A stretch of DNA of 64,000 nt. It comes from Ectobacillus funiculus. GTDB taxonomy: Bacteria > Bacillota > Bacilli > Bacillales > Bacillaceae_G. Numbering within the stretch: the stretch's first letter is position 1; each line of letters begins with the position of its first letter. Under the pieces are notes generated by a model. It saw only the letters and a list, made by a program, of their open reading frames with translations. It was not told where the DNA came from and did no database searches. Of the stretch, positions 16,898 through 25,082 are shown piece after piece. The translations under genes and the position numbers were made by a program. The stretch spans positions 62,001 through 126,000 of the forward strand of contig NZ_SCFM01000017.1 in NCBI RefSeq assembly GCF_004138295.1, written 5' to 3'.

Positions 16898-19213
16898 TTA
16901 GCCTTGTACATATAACTCTCTAGAAACATCTGCTAAAAGAGGGTTCTCCTCTTCTGAAGCGTACAAATACAGTTCATGCATCGCCCGTGTACACACTGTA
17001 TAAAACAGCTTCCGATCTTCGGTGCAGTATTGCGAAGCGTCATATACAATGACCGCATCAAACTCCACGCCCTTGGCCAAATAAGACGGAATAACAAGCA
17101 CCCCTGGCTCAAAGGAGGCACTCTCCTTCCGAATGAGGCGAAGCTGAAGGTCGTCTCGCATCGCATTGTACGCCTCCCTGCTTTCTGAAGCTGTTTTGCA
17201 AATAACGGCGATTGTCTCATGCCCGGCTGCTTGCAAACTTCGAACACGTTCTATAATACGCTGTGCTAACTGTTCCTTCAAAACGTTTGTAACAGAAGGC
17301 TTTTCCCCTTCACGGTTAAATGGCTCAATATTCTCTCCACCGGAAATTAGCTGACTTGTAAATTCAATAATTGGCCTTGTTGAACGGTAGCTGCGTGTCA
17401 ATATAATTGTTTCGGTCTGCTTAGGACCATATAGCTCTTCAGCCGCCATAAAGCCGTTATCAGCAGCATGCGCATGAATTGCCTGATTCAAATCTCCCAG
17501 CACCGTCATACGCGCAAGCGGAAACAGCTTCTTTAAAAAAGCAAACTGAAACGGTGAATAGTCCTGCGCTTCATCTACAAACACATGGCGTACGGACGTA
17601 TTGCGCTGAAAGCCTTCAAGCTGTTCTTTTAAATACAAGTACGGTGTTGCATCTTCATAAAACAGCTCGGCTGCATCTACCTTTTCAACGGTTTGCTTAC
17701 ACATATCCCCCCACTGCTCCGGCAAATCCATTTGAAATCGCTCGGCAGCCCCCGGTGCGAACAGTTGCTTATATACGGCAACAGCATCTAAAAATTGGAG
17801 ACGCTTCACAAACCGGCGCAGCGGCTTAAACTTCTCCTGCACAACAACCGTTGCTAACAACCGCTCTTCCCTTTTAAAATCATCGAAGGTGTGCTCAGAA
17901 TATTCCTTCTGTTTTTGCAATCTGCGATAAGCACGGACATAAATATCATTGTCCAAAAACTGCATTTCCTCCTCGACCCATGGCTTTTTCCGCTCCGAAC
18001 GCTCCAAACGTCTTAATTCGGTTTTCAGCCATTCTGCAACAAGCTGCATCCGATTTGGAATGGATAGACTTGCATCTAAGCTATAAAATCGCTCATGAAT
18101 TTGCGCTGCGGAAATCAGAACCTCTTCCCGAAACATAATATCCCTAAAGATCAATCCCTCTTCATGTACAGCTTCTACATACCGCTCAATTAACCGCATA
18201 AAATGCATCGTTGCTTTATAGCGAATACTTACCATGCGCACAGGATAGCCCGGATCACTCTTGGAACTAAGTGCATATTCCATTTGTGTAAAGGGATCCT
18301 CTAAATCAAAATGCTTACCAAGCTGCCGCTCCAAATATTCCTGAAAGGTCGCCTGCTGCATATTTTCTTCCCCAAGCTCCGGCAAAACTGTTGCCACGTA
18401 GCTATTAAACATGGAGTTTGGTGAAAACAACACAATCTGATCCGCGTTTAGCCCGCCACGATATCGATAGAGCAAATAAGCGGCTCGCTGCAAAGCAGCC
18501 GAAGTTTTTCCGCTCCCTGCTGCTCCCTGCACAACCAACAAACGGCTTGTGTCGTTGCGGATAATCCGATTTTGTTCCTTCTGAATCGTTGCTACAATGC
18601 TTTTCATTTGTGTGTTCGCTTGCTTCCCCAATACCTCACGCAGCATTTCATCACCAATGGTAATGCCAGTATCAAACATACTCTCAATATGGCTATTGCG
18701 GATGACAAACTGGCGCTTTCTCTTCATTTCTCCTGTAATCGTACCGCCAGGCGCTTCATATTGTGCTGGACCAATTCCGTAATCATAATATAAGCTTGAA
18801 ATCGGTGCTCGCCAATCATAAACGAGAAATTGCTCCGTCTCCTCGTCATAAAACGAACCGACTCCTAAATAAATCCTTTCTTCCTCTTCTCCGTCTTCTA
18901 TAAAATCAATCCGCCCAAAGTAGGGGGAAGACTGTAATCTTTTTAATATTTTCAGTTGTTCATTTCCATGACGGTGACTCCGTTCCCTCTCAGCTAATAA
19001 TTCAACTTGCTGCTTTAAGCTCGTGAAGGTTTCCGCAGCTTCAACCGCATCATCAAAGTTTACAGTTACATCCTCCCAAAAGTTTTGGCGAATTCCTACA
19101 ACTTCTGATTTTACCGCTCCCGCTTGCTGCTCTAGGGCGGCGCTTTTTAATTTCATTTTTGCGACGACTTCATCAACGCGTTGTTGCTCCTGCTCTAAAT
19201 CTCTCATAGACAT
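16898..19213 (-). CDS. helD: HelD, RNA polymerase-recycling UvrD-like helicase
   Basis: 771 residues, near the length of B. subtilis HelD. The N-terminal coiled coil (1-80) is the arm that enters the polymerase secondary channel. Walker A GAAGSGKTS lies at about 230-238, the DEAQDYSPFQ motif carries Walker B, and GDLNQAIHAH, LTRSYRSTRPIIEF and the C-terminal VIPSYLAKGVEFDAVIVYD complete the SF1 core. It releases stalled polymerase from DNA and factors. AGGAGTGG precedes the ATG. Confidence 0.95.
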   Translation of the reverse strand: MSMRDLEQEQQRVDEVVAKMKLKSAALEQQAGAVKSEVVGIRQNFWEDVTVNFDDAVEAAETFTSLKQQVELLAERERSHRHGNEQLKILKRLQSSPYFGRIDFIEDGEEEERIYLGVGSFYDEETEQFLVYDWRAPISSLYYDYGIGPAQYEAPGGTITGEMKRKRQFVIRNSHIESMFDTGITIGDEMLREVLGKQANTQMKSIVATIQKEQNRIIRNDTSRLLVVQGAAGSGKTSAALQRAAYLLYRYRGGLNADQIVLFSPNSMFNSYVATVLPELGEENMQQATFQEYLERQLGKHFDLEDPFTQMEYALSSKSDPGYPVRMVSIRYKATMHFMRLIERYVEAVHEEGLIFRDIMFREEVLISAAQIHERFYSLDASLSIPNRMQLVAEWLKTELRRLERSERKKPWVEEEMQFLDNDIYVRAYRRLQKQKEYSEHTFDDFKREERLLATVVVQEKFKPLRRFVKRLQFLDAVAVYKQLFAPGAAERFQMDLPEQWGDMCKQTVEKVDAAELFYEDATPYLYLKEQLEGFQRNTSVRHVFVDEAQDYSPFQFAFLKKLFPLARMTVLGDLNQAIHAHAADNGFMAAEELYGPKQTETIILTRSYRSTRPIIEFTSQLISGGENIEPFNREGEKPSVTNVLKEQLAQRIIERVRSLQAAGHETIAVICKTASESREAYNAMRDDLQLRLIRKESASFEPGVLVIPSYLAKGVEFDAVIVYDASQYCTEDRKLFYTVCTRAMHELYLYASEEENPLLADVSRELYVQG

Positions 19214-19401
19214 CCGCCACTCCTTTTATCAAACTAAATCCTCTGATGGAAATTTATGTATAACGGTTTTTTCTATCCTATTGCTATTCTCTTTCATCCT
19301 AGCTAAGGATGCAACTTATATTATGACACAGACACGCAAAATCCATCGGCGTTCCTGCCTTGAATTTTTTCTTTTCCTAATATATAACTGCTGCATGCCC
19401 A

Positions 19402-19449
19402 AAATTCCTCCCTTCTGGAAATTTATCCTTTCTTACGGCGCAAAGAAAA
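19402..19449 (+). repeat. 3' fragment of the dispersed repeat
   Basis: Matches the repeat end: CTGGAAATTTATCCTTTCTTACGG then CGCAAAGAAA. Next to it, GGTATAAC-loop-GTTATACC (19451-19489) forms a hairpin that may terminate the small minus-strand operon. Confidence 0.55.
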
Positions 19450-19527
19450 AAGGTATAACAAAAGCAGCATATAGCGCTATTGTTATACCTATAATGAGTT
19501 TCTTATATGGTGAAAAAAGCATAGCAT

Positions 19528-19695
19528 TCAAAGGTGCTGTTGAGAATGTCTATACGATTGATATACCTGTTTTAGATCACTCAATGTCATTTCATACAAA
19601 TGAACATTGGACTTCTTATAAATCCCAGCTTCCAGCAATCTTTCAATGTAAAATCGCTTTTGCCGTTCTACGGCTTTTCTGAGTAAATTTGACAT
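19528..19695 (-). CDS. FbpA-like small basic protein
   Basis: 55 residues from ATG 19695 after AAGGGGC. SNLLRKAVERQKRFYIERLL, then GIYKKSNVHLYEMTLSDLKQ, fits the Fur_reg_FbpA pattern (LRKAVE, G(I/V)YKK, LYE.TLSEL). In B. subtilis FbpA acts in the iron-sparing response with the FsrA small RNA. No clear Fur box was found in the upstream region. It follows a 46-residue ORF on the same strand. Confidence 0.7.
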   Translation of the reverse strand: MSNLLRKAVERQKRFYIERLLEAGIYKKSNVHLYEMTLSDLKQVYQSYRHSQQHL

Positions 19696-19719
19696 GCCGC
19701 ATGCCCCTTTCTGAAAAGC

Positions 19720-19860
19720 TTATTGATTTTGCAATGTCCGCAGTAGATCGAAGGCTTTGTTTCCCGCTAACGTCATCAACTCTTCGAGCATCTCATCTCT
19801 CAACAAATCCAGCTCAATAATTTTTCTGGCCAGTTGCATAGATTCCTCTAAATTTGTCAC
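19720..19860 (-). CDS. 46-residue hypothetical protein (GTG start)
   Basis: A GTG at 19860 has a very strong AGGAGGGGGG ribosome site. The product (TNLEESMQLARKIIELDLL, then RDEMLEELMTLAGNKAFDLL) is acidic and helical. It ends 25 bp before the FbpA-like gene, so the two form a mini-operon. The family is not recognised. Confidence 0.65.
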   Translation of the reverse strand: MTNLEESMQLARKIIELDLLRDEMLEELMTLAGNKAFDLLRTLQNQ

Positions 19861-19966
19861 GTTGCCCCCCTCCTTTCTCCTGCTTTCATGTGCTGATTAC
19901 ACTTTGCTGTATATTATTTTGTCTTTATTTTATTGTATGAAATTTCCAATTATTTTCCTCGAAAAT

Positions 19967-20046
19967 CGTAAGAAAACCTTACAGTGTTTTGAATTTTTTT
20001 CCATTTCATGTAAGAAAATATAACAAGGATGTCAGAAAATATAACA
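19967..20046 (+). promoter_or_regulatory. Three TnrA/GlnR boxes upstream of tnrA
   Basis: Consensus TGTNAN7TNACA is matched exactly by TGTAAGAAAATATAACA (20009-20025) and TGTCAGAAAATATAACA (20030-20046), and with one mismatch by CGTAAGAAAACCTTACA (19967-19983). A -10 TATAGT is at 20076-20081, so the third box is centred about 49-50 bp upstream of the expected start of transcription, the position TnrA uses for activation. Confidence 0.85.
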
Positions 20047-20124
20047 AACATGTCGCATAATTCGCAAAAAAAGCGTATAGTAATAAATATGGGAAAGAAA
20101 GTGTAACACAAAAAGGGGAGAACT

Positions 20125-20460
20125 GTGTTGGCGCTCAAAGAAGAGTCCTATAAAGACAAGAAGGTTATTACCATTGGAACAGTCAGTGAGATTACAGGAT
20201 TATCCGAACGTCAGATTCGGTACTACGAAGAAAGAAAACTCATTTTCCCGGAGCGTACGCAGAAAGGTACAAGAAAGTACTCCTTCAACGATATAGAGCA
20301 GTTGATGGAAATTGTGGAGAAAATGGAGGAAGGCGTGCAGACGTACGAAATTCGAAAAGAGATGCTGCGAAAGGAAAAACAACTGAACGAGAAAACTGTT
20401 CGTGAACAAATGATTCGCGGACAGCTAAATGCACAATTTGGTATTCAAAAGCCACGATAA
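20125..20460 (+). CDS. tnrA: TnrA, global nitrogen regulator (MerR family)
   Basis: 111 codons from GTG 20125 (TTG at 20128 is possible) with AGGGGAG upstream. MerR helix-turn-helix ITIGTVSEITGLSERQIRYYEERKL fills the N-terminal half; the C-terminal tail (EQMIRGQLNAQFGIQ) matches the segment that binds feedback-inhibited glutamine synthetase. The protein aligns closely with B. subtilis TnrA. The upstream boxes imply autoactivation under nitrogen limitation. Confidence 0.93.
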   Translation: MLALKEESYKDKKVITIGTVSEITGLSERQIRYYEERKLIFPERTQKGTRKYSFNDIEQLMEIVEKMEEGVQTYEIRKEMLRKEKQLNEKTVREQMIRGQLNAQFGIQKPR

Positions 20461-20688
20461 TTGTATGAAAAACATCCGGAAAGCTTTCCTATAGAGTTCA
20501 GATAAACAAAAAGCACAAATAACCGGAGCAAATGGCACAAAACATTCATATCGCACCTATGATAGGATTTTGTACTTGGTCAGTTTATTTACCGCACATA
20601 CCCTTTCGTCTGCCAAAACGGCTGCACCACCTACCTTCATTCACGTACCTTCTTTTTGTACACAAGTATCGTATGTTGCCAATCATAT

Positions 20689-20720
20689 GAAAAAAGGCTG
20701 CTCCTAGGCAGCCTTTTTTC
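20689..20720. terminator. Bidirectional terminator after tnrA
   Basis: AAAAAAGGCTGC-TCCTA-GGCAGCCTTTTTT: near-perfect stem with A and T runs, serving tnrA on the plus strand and the 56-residue ORF on the minus strand. Nothing else is recognised in 20461-20688. Confidence 0.85.
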
Positions 20721-20755
20721 ATATCGAGAACTTGTTAGAGCACCGTCTCGTTTCA

Positions 20756-20926
20756 TCATCCGGTACTATCATTCAATTTATCAAATTCACCTCTTGCGCT
20801 ATGTAAATACTTAAATACCTCAAGCTGCTGCTCGGGAGATAATTCCTTGACACTTGTATCATCGAATCCTAAAACAATAGATAACAGATCTGTTAAATAG
20901 CGATTGTCCACAAACTCATTGGGCAT
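20756..20926 (-). CDS. 56-residue hypothetical protein
   Basis: ATG 20926 follows GGGAGGTATAAAAT. The sequence NEFVDNRYLTDLLSIVLG, then FDDTSVKELSPEQQLEVFKYLH, is acidic and helical with no known motif. It ends before the terminator at 20689-20720. Confidence 0.6.
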   Translation of the reverse strand: MPNEFVDNRYLTDLLSIVLGFDDTSVKELSPEQQLEVFKYLHSARGEFDKLNDSTG

Positions 20927-21130
20927 ATTTTATACCTCCCTGTGCAAAGTCTTTCTACATAGAGTTTCCACTCTTATGTATTTTTATACGAATCAAAGCA
21001 ACCGAAAAGCAAATCTTTCCCTATCAAGCTTACGACACCGTCCAGGACCAAGACGGTGCCTCATGAATCGTTGCTTATTTTACCTGTTAAATACGCACTT
21101 CATTCTATAGCCAGCTGCAGAAAGAATTCC

Positions 21131-21388
21131 TTAACTCCCCGTGTACGGGCTGCCATAACCTCCTCCCGTGTATGGGCTGCCATAGCCTCCTCCCATATAT
21201 GGACTGCCGTAGCCTCCTCCCGTATATGGACTGCCATAGCCTCCTCCCGTATATGGACTGCCATAGCCTCCTCCCGTATATGAGCATCCACAGCCTCCCC
21301 CCATATATGGACTGCCGTAGCCTCCTCCCATATATGGACCCATAGCTAAATATGGAGATCCTCCAAATGGTACCTGTCGTGGAAACAT
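21131..21388 (-). CDS. Gly-Tyr-rich repeat protein
   Basis: 85 residues from ATG 21388, chosen because GGGAGGAAATAGGA precedes it. After [20 protein letters not shown] the protein is about nine units of [10 protein letters not shown], one unit altered to GGGCGCSYT with two cysteines. No signal peptide. Such Gly-Tyr repeats occur in spore coat or cement-like proteins; that role is inference. The DNA repeat is near-identical, so unit number may vary between strains. Confidence 0.7.
   Translation of the reverse strand: MFPRQVPFGGSPYLAMGPYMGGGYGSPYMGGGCGCSYTGGGYGSPYTGGGYGSPYTGGGYGSPYMGGGYGSPYTGGGYGSPYTGS
21134..21342 (-). repeat. 24-bp coding tandem repeats
   Basis: About nine units of 24 bp (plus strand TATATGGACTGCCATAGCCT and close variants) encode the octapeptide repeats. 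Units 21182-21278 are the most alike. Confidence 0.8.
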
Positions 21389-21531
21389 TCCTATTTCCTC
21401 CCTTTTCATCATTTTACCTATCACCTTTACCATATGCGTCTTAAAGCCAACAGGAATAGGTGTTTATCTTCCTGACAACAAATATTGAAATAGATCATAT
21501 AACGCCCGTTATAAGCAACCAAACAACCAAC

Positions 21532-21570
21532 AACGGGCTATCCTTTCGTACAAAGAAAGGATAGCCCGTT
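21532..21570 (-). terminator. Hairpin downstream of dctP
   Basis: AACGGGCTATCCTTTC-loop-GAAAGGATAGCCCGTT, a perfect 16-bp stem 10 bp past the dctP stop. The T-run is weak. Confidence 0.7.
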
Positions 21571-21579
21571 TGTCCACTA

Positions 21580-22830
21580 TTAAGAAATCCTTGATTCTAC
21601 TACTTTTTCTACCTGTTGCGGAGTGAATTCATTTTCCATTTTTGCAACTACAACAGTTGCCACACCGTTTCCGATTAGGTTTGTAATAGCACGCGCTTCA
21701 GACATAAAGCGATCCACTCCCAACAGAAGTGCCATACCCTCTACCGGAATTACCGGGAATGCGGCAAGCGTCGCAGCCAACGTAACAAATCCAGAACCCG
21801 TTACTCCTGCAGCACCCTTTGACGTAAGCATTAAAATACCGAGCAATGTGATTTGATCCCAAATGCTTAAATCAATACCATAAGCTTGCGCGATAAAGAT
21901 TGCAGCCATGGACAAGTAAATAGATGTTCCATCAAGGTTGAAGGAATAACCCGTTGGCACTACAAGACCAACAACAGATTTAGAGCAGCCGTATTGGTTT
22001 AATCGGTCCATTAAACGAGGTAACGCAGATTCAGAGGAGGAAGTACCTAATACTAGGAAAATCTCATCTTTAATAAATTTAATGAATGATAGAATGTTAA
22101 AGCCATAGAATCTTGCAATTGCACCTAATATAAACACGATAAAGAAGAACATCGTTAAGTAAACAGAGCCCATTAGTTTGCCAAGAGAAAACAAAGAACC
22201 AAGGCCAAAATTTCCAATTGTATAAGACATCGCACCAAACGCCGCAATCGGAGAAAGCTTCATAATCATATTTACAATTCCGAAAAAGCCATGACTCAAT
22301 TTATCGAACAGTTGAATAACAGGCTTTGACTGCTCTCCCATAGCCGCAAGCGCAACCCCGAATAACACAGCAAAAAATAGAATAGGAAGCAACTCACCCT
22401 TCGCCATCGCGCTCACGATATTATCAGGGATGATACCCATGAGAAAGTCTACTAAACCATGACTTGTTTCTGCTGCTTGCTTTGTAAATTGAGAAACATC
22501 TCCCTCTATGTTGCTCGTATTAATGCCCTCACCAGGCTTCACAAGATTTACAATAAGGAGTCCAATCGCCAAAGCAAACGTTGTCACAATTTCAAAGTAT
22601 AACAACGCCTTACCGCCAATACGTCCTACCTTTTTTACATCTCCCATGCTTGCAATACCAATGACAATTGTAAAGAATACAATCGGAGCAATAACCATTT
22701 TAATAAGTTTAATAAAAATATCAGCTAACACCTTCAACTCTGCTCCGAACGCGGGGAAGAAGTGACCTACGCAAATACCAATAATAATTGCTAGAATTAC
22801 TTGAACAGTCAGATTTTTCAGTTTAGACAT
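21580..22830 (-). CDS. dctP: C4-dicarboxylate:cation symporter (DctP/DctA)
   Basis: 416 residues of the DAACS family: opening hydrophobic [22 protein letters not shown], the serine-rich reentrant loop [14 protein letters not shown] near 262, the substrate region [17 protein letters not shown] near 295 and [19 protein letters not shown] near 340. It imports succinate, fumarate and malate. DctB is divergent and DctR/DctS follow beyond it, so the system is complete. Confidence 0.94.
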   Translation of the reverse strand: MSKLKNLTVQVILAIIIGICVGHFFPAFGAELKVLADIFIKLIKMVIAPIVFFTIVIGIASMGDVKKVGRIGGKALLYFEIVTTFALAIGLLIVNLVKPGEGINTSNIEGDVSQFTKQAAETSHGLVDFLMGIIPDNIVSAMAKGELLPILFFAVLFGVALAAMGEQSKPVIQLFDKLSHGFFGIVNMIMKLSPIAAFGAMSYTIGNFGLGSLFSLGKLMGSVYLTMFFFIVFILGAIARFYGFNILSFIKFIKDEIFLVLGTSSSESALPRLMDRLNQYGCSKSVVGLVVPTGYSFNLDGTSIYLSMAAIFIAQAYGIDLSIWDQITLLGILMLTSKGAAGVTGSGFVTLAATLAAFPVIPVEGMALLLGVDRFMSEARAITNLIGNGVATVVVAKMENEFTPQQVEKVVESRIS

Positions 22831-22851
22831 TGTTCATCCTCCTTTTAATTT

Positions 22852-22866
22852 TTGAAAACGCTTTAT
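22852..22866 (+). promoter_or_regulatory. cre-like site upstream of dctP
   Basis: TTGAAAACGCTTTAT, one mismatch from consensus, 22 bp ahead of dctP in the dctP-dctB divergent gap. Confidence 0.5.
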
Positions 22867-23008
22867 TTCCTGTACCCAACTATAATAGAAGTTCACAAGT
22901 CCGACAATTTTATGGTTTTTTAGTTCTTATTGTTCTTTTTGGTCTCACAAAATAACTAGGTTATAATAAAAGAAAGTTCCGTTATGACTACCAGGAAGGT
23001 GATGCACT

Positions 23009-24034
23009 TTGTATTGTATAAGGAGGGTTCTTTTCTATCCCATCATAACAGCCGCCTTTCTATTGTCTGGATGCAGCTCCCCTCGCGCTGTGGACTATGA
23101 TCAAGTAAGCGATCAAGAAAGGCTCATTATTCGCTTCCCGTATGTAACGGGGGAAAATACTCCTAAAGGATTAGCAGCGAAGAAATTTAAAGAGCTTATA
23201 GAGAAGCGGAGCAATGGAAAAATCGAGGTGCAGGTCTTTCCAAATTCCAGTCTATACTCTGACTACAAAGAAATTGAACAGCTGCAAAAGGGAAATGTTC
23301 AGATGATTGCGCCACATACAGCCAAATTTTCAGAAATCCTTCCAGAAGCACAGCTGCTAGACTTACCATACTTATTTAACAACCATGAGGAAGTTGATGA
23401 ATTGGCAGAGGGGCCAGTCGGCGCAGAAATAAGCCGGCTTCTTGAAAAAAAAGGCTTTAAGCTGCTTGCTGTTTGGAATAATGGCTTTAAACAGCTGACA
23501 AACAACCAAAAACCAATTCAAACGCCTGAAGATCTCTTTGGACTGGTCTTTCGTATCGCACATAGTGAAGTAATTAAAGAGCAGTTCGAGCTTGCTGGCG
23601 CCAAAAGCATTGTTCTGCCATTTGATGAATTGTACAGAGCATTAGAAGCTGGAAAAGTGCAGGGAGAAGAAAATACTGTTTCAAACATTAATAACAAACG
23701 GCTCTACACTCATCAAGAATATATGACTAAAAGCGACCATGGCTATTTAGGATACTTTGTTATTACAACAAACCAGTTTTGGAGCAGTCTTCCGAAAGAT
23801 ACAAAAACGATGCTTGAGGAAACAATAGACGAGGTAACAGAATGGGAAAGACAAACAGCTGCAAAGATGGAGGAGGAGCAATACTTACAGCTGAAACAGC
23901 AAGAGGATCTTTCTATTTATGAGTTAAGTCCTAAAGAAAAGACGGAGTGGAGGAACACCTTTCATTCTACATACCAATGGTTTACAAACAAAATTGATAA
24001 TAAAGTGATTGAAGAATATGTAAAAACAAAATAA
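23009..24034 (+). CDS. dctB: DctB, TRAP-type dicarboxylate-binding lipoprotein
   Basis: 341 residues from TTG 23009, with AGGAAGGTG seven bases upstream. Lipobox LLSGC puts the lipid on Cys22. The DctP (TRAP solute receptor) fold follows: KKFKELIEKRSNGKIEVQVFPNS at about 55, YLFNNHEEVDELAEG, FRIAHSEVIKEQFELAGA and ENTVSNI. No TRAP permease is nearby; in B. subtilis the equivalent protein works as the extracellular co-sensor for the DctS kinase, which is encoded next door. Confidence 0.88.
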   Translation: MYCIRRVLFYPIITAAFLLSGCSSPRAVDYDQVSDQERLIIRFPYVTGENTPKGLAAKKFKELIEKRSNGKIEVQVFPNSSLYSDYKEIEQLQKGNVQMIAPHTAKFSEILPEAQLLDLPYLFNNHEEVDELAEGPVGAEISRLLEKKGFKLLAVWNNGFKQLTNNQKPIQTPEDLFGLVFRIAHSEVIKEQFELAGAKSIVLPFDELYRALEAGKVQGEENTVSNINNKRLYTHQEYMTKSDHGYLGYFVITTNQFWSSLPKDTKTMLEETIDEVTEWERQTAAKMEEEQYLQLKQQEDLSIYELSPKEKTEWRNTFHSTYQWFTNKIDNKVIEEYVKTK

Positions 24035-24066
24035 CCATAGTTTCTCGTATAGACAATAAATCATTT

Positions 24067-24199
24067 AAAGAAAACTCGCCGATTGGCGAGCCCTGCTCTT
24101 GGGCGAAGACAAGTTGCACTTATACTTTATTCCTAAAATTTCTCGCCACGTCGAATGATCTCCCAGCTAGAAATTTATACTTTCTTAAAGTGTAAGAAA
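24067..24199 (+). repeat. Dispersed ~140-bp structured repeat, near-full copy
   Basis: CTCGCC-GATT-GGCGAG hairpin intact; an 8-bp segment after GAAGAC is missing; long-stem arms ATACTTT and TTAAAGT. A minor repeat (GGCGGACAAAGCCCGCC) follows at 24199-24243. Confidence 0.9.
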
Positions 24200-24278
24200 G
24201 GCGGACAAAGCCCGCCTTTTACGGCAGTACAGGGGCCGGAGTACTTCAACCTAGAATGTATCCATTTTTACAAGAAAG

Positions 24279-24334
24279 AAAAAAAGCTTCACAGAAAAGC
24301 AAGATGCAGCCCGCCTTTTCTATGAAGCTTTTTT
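24279..24334 (-). terminator. Terminator of dctSR
   Basis: AAAAAGCTTCACAGAAAAG-loop-CTTTTCTATGAAGCTTTTTT, 37 bp past the dctR stop. Confidence 0.75.
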
Positions 24335-24370
24335 CGTAATAGAAGAGCTGCCAATTGTAGCTGTTTCACA

Positions 24371-25066
24371 TTATAAAGGAGAATAGCGATTAATAGGTCG
24401 TCCAATCGTTCCATATTGAACTTCCAATTTTATTTTTTTCGTTTTCTCCAGATAATCTAAATATCTTCGCGCTGTCACTCGCGCCAGCCCAACCCCCTCA
24501 GCAACCTCTTCAGCCGACAATGCTTTCTTCTGATTTAATAAAAACAGCAAAATTTGTTTCATTGTAACTGCATTTAACCCCTTTGGAAGAGGCTCTTCGG
24601 ATAATTGCAACTCTCTCTGCTGCGGCTTGACCTTAGTATTCGCCAAATAATCAATCTCTTCTTGGTTTAGCTCGTTCTTTGCCAGCTTGAGACGGAGCGC
24701 CTTATAATTATCAAGTGCACTCTTGAAGCGGTCAAAGCGAAACGGCTTCACAATATAATCAATAGCTCCGTACCGAAATACACTTTGCACTGTTTCTGAA
24801 TCACGAGCTGCGGTCACCAAAATCACATCAACAGGTTGGTTTTGCTTACGCAGTTCTACCAATACATCCATGCCATTCAAATCAGGCAAAAAATGATCAA
24901 GAATAACAAGATGGGGCTGCTTTGCAGCAATCGCCGCTAAAGCCTCTATACCAGATTGCGCTGCACCTACAATTTCAAATCCACCGGTAGCTTCCACAAA
25001 CTGCTTGTTCACCTCCATAACCATCGGATCATCATCCACAATCATTACCCTGATGTTTTCCTGCAA
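24371..25066 (-). CDS. dctR: DctR, CitB-family response regulator
   Basis: 231 residues, TTG start. Receiver domain 1-125 with DDD at 11-13, phospho-acceptor Asp57 (VILDHFLPDLNG) and KPFRF lysine; the C-terminal HTH (SAEEVAEGVGLARVTARRYLDYL) is of the CitB/DcuR type. It should activate dctP when DctS is phosphorylated. It lies 16 bp after dctS. Confidence 0.92.
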   Translation of the reverse strand: MQENIRVMIVDDDPMVMEVNKQFVEATGGFEIVGAAQSGIEALAAIAAKQPHLVILDHFLPDLNGMDVLVELRKQNQPVDVILVTAARDSETVQSVFRYGAIDYIVKPFRFDRFKSALDNYKALRLKLAKNELNQEEIDYLANTKVKPQQRELQLSEEPLPKGLNAVTMKQILLFLLNQKKALSAEEVAEGVGLARVTARRYLDYLEKTKKIKLEVQYGTIGRPINRYSPL

Positions 25067-25082
25067 CTCCCTTGCCCCTTTC

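Noticed and set aside
19023-19682. 219-codon plus-strand ORF
   Set aside because: Its first part is antisense to helD and its last part is antisense to the FbpA-like gene, which has better coding evidence.
21134-21342. 24-bp repeats considered as a CRISPR array
   Set aside because: The units are contiguous and coding with no spacers.
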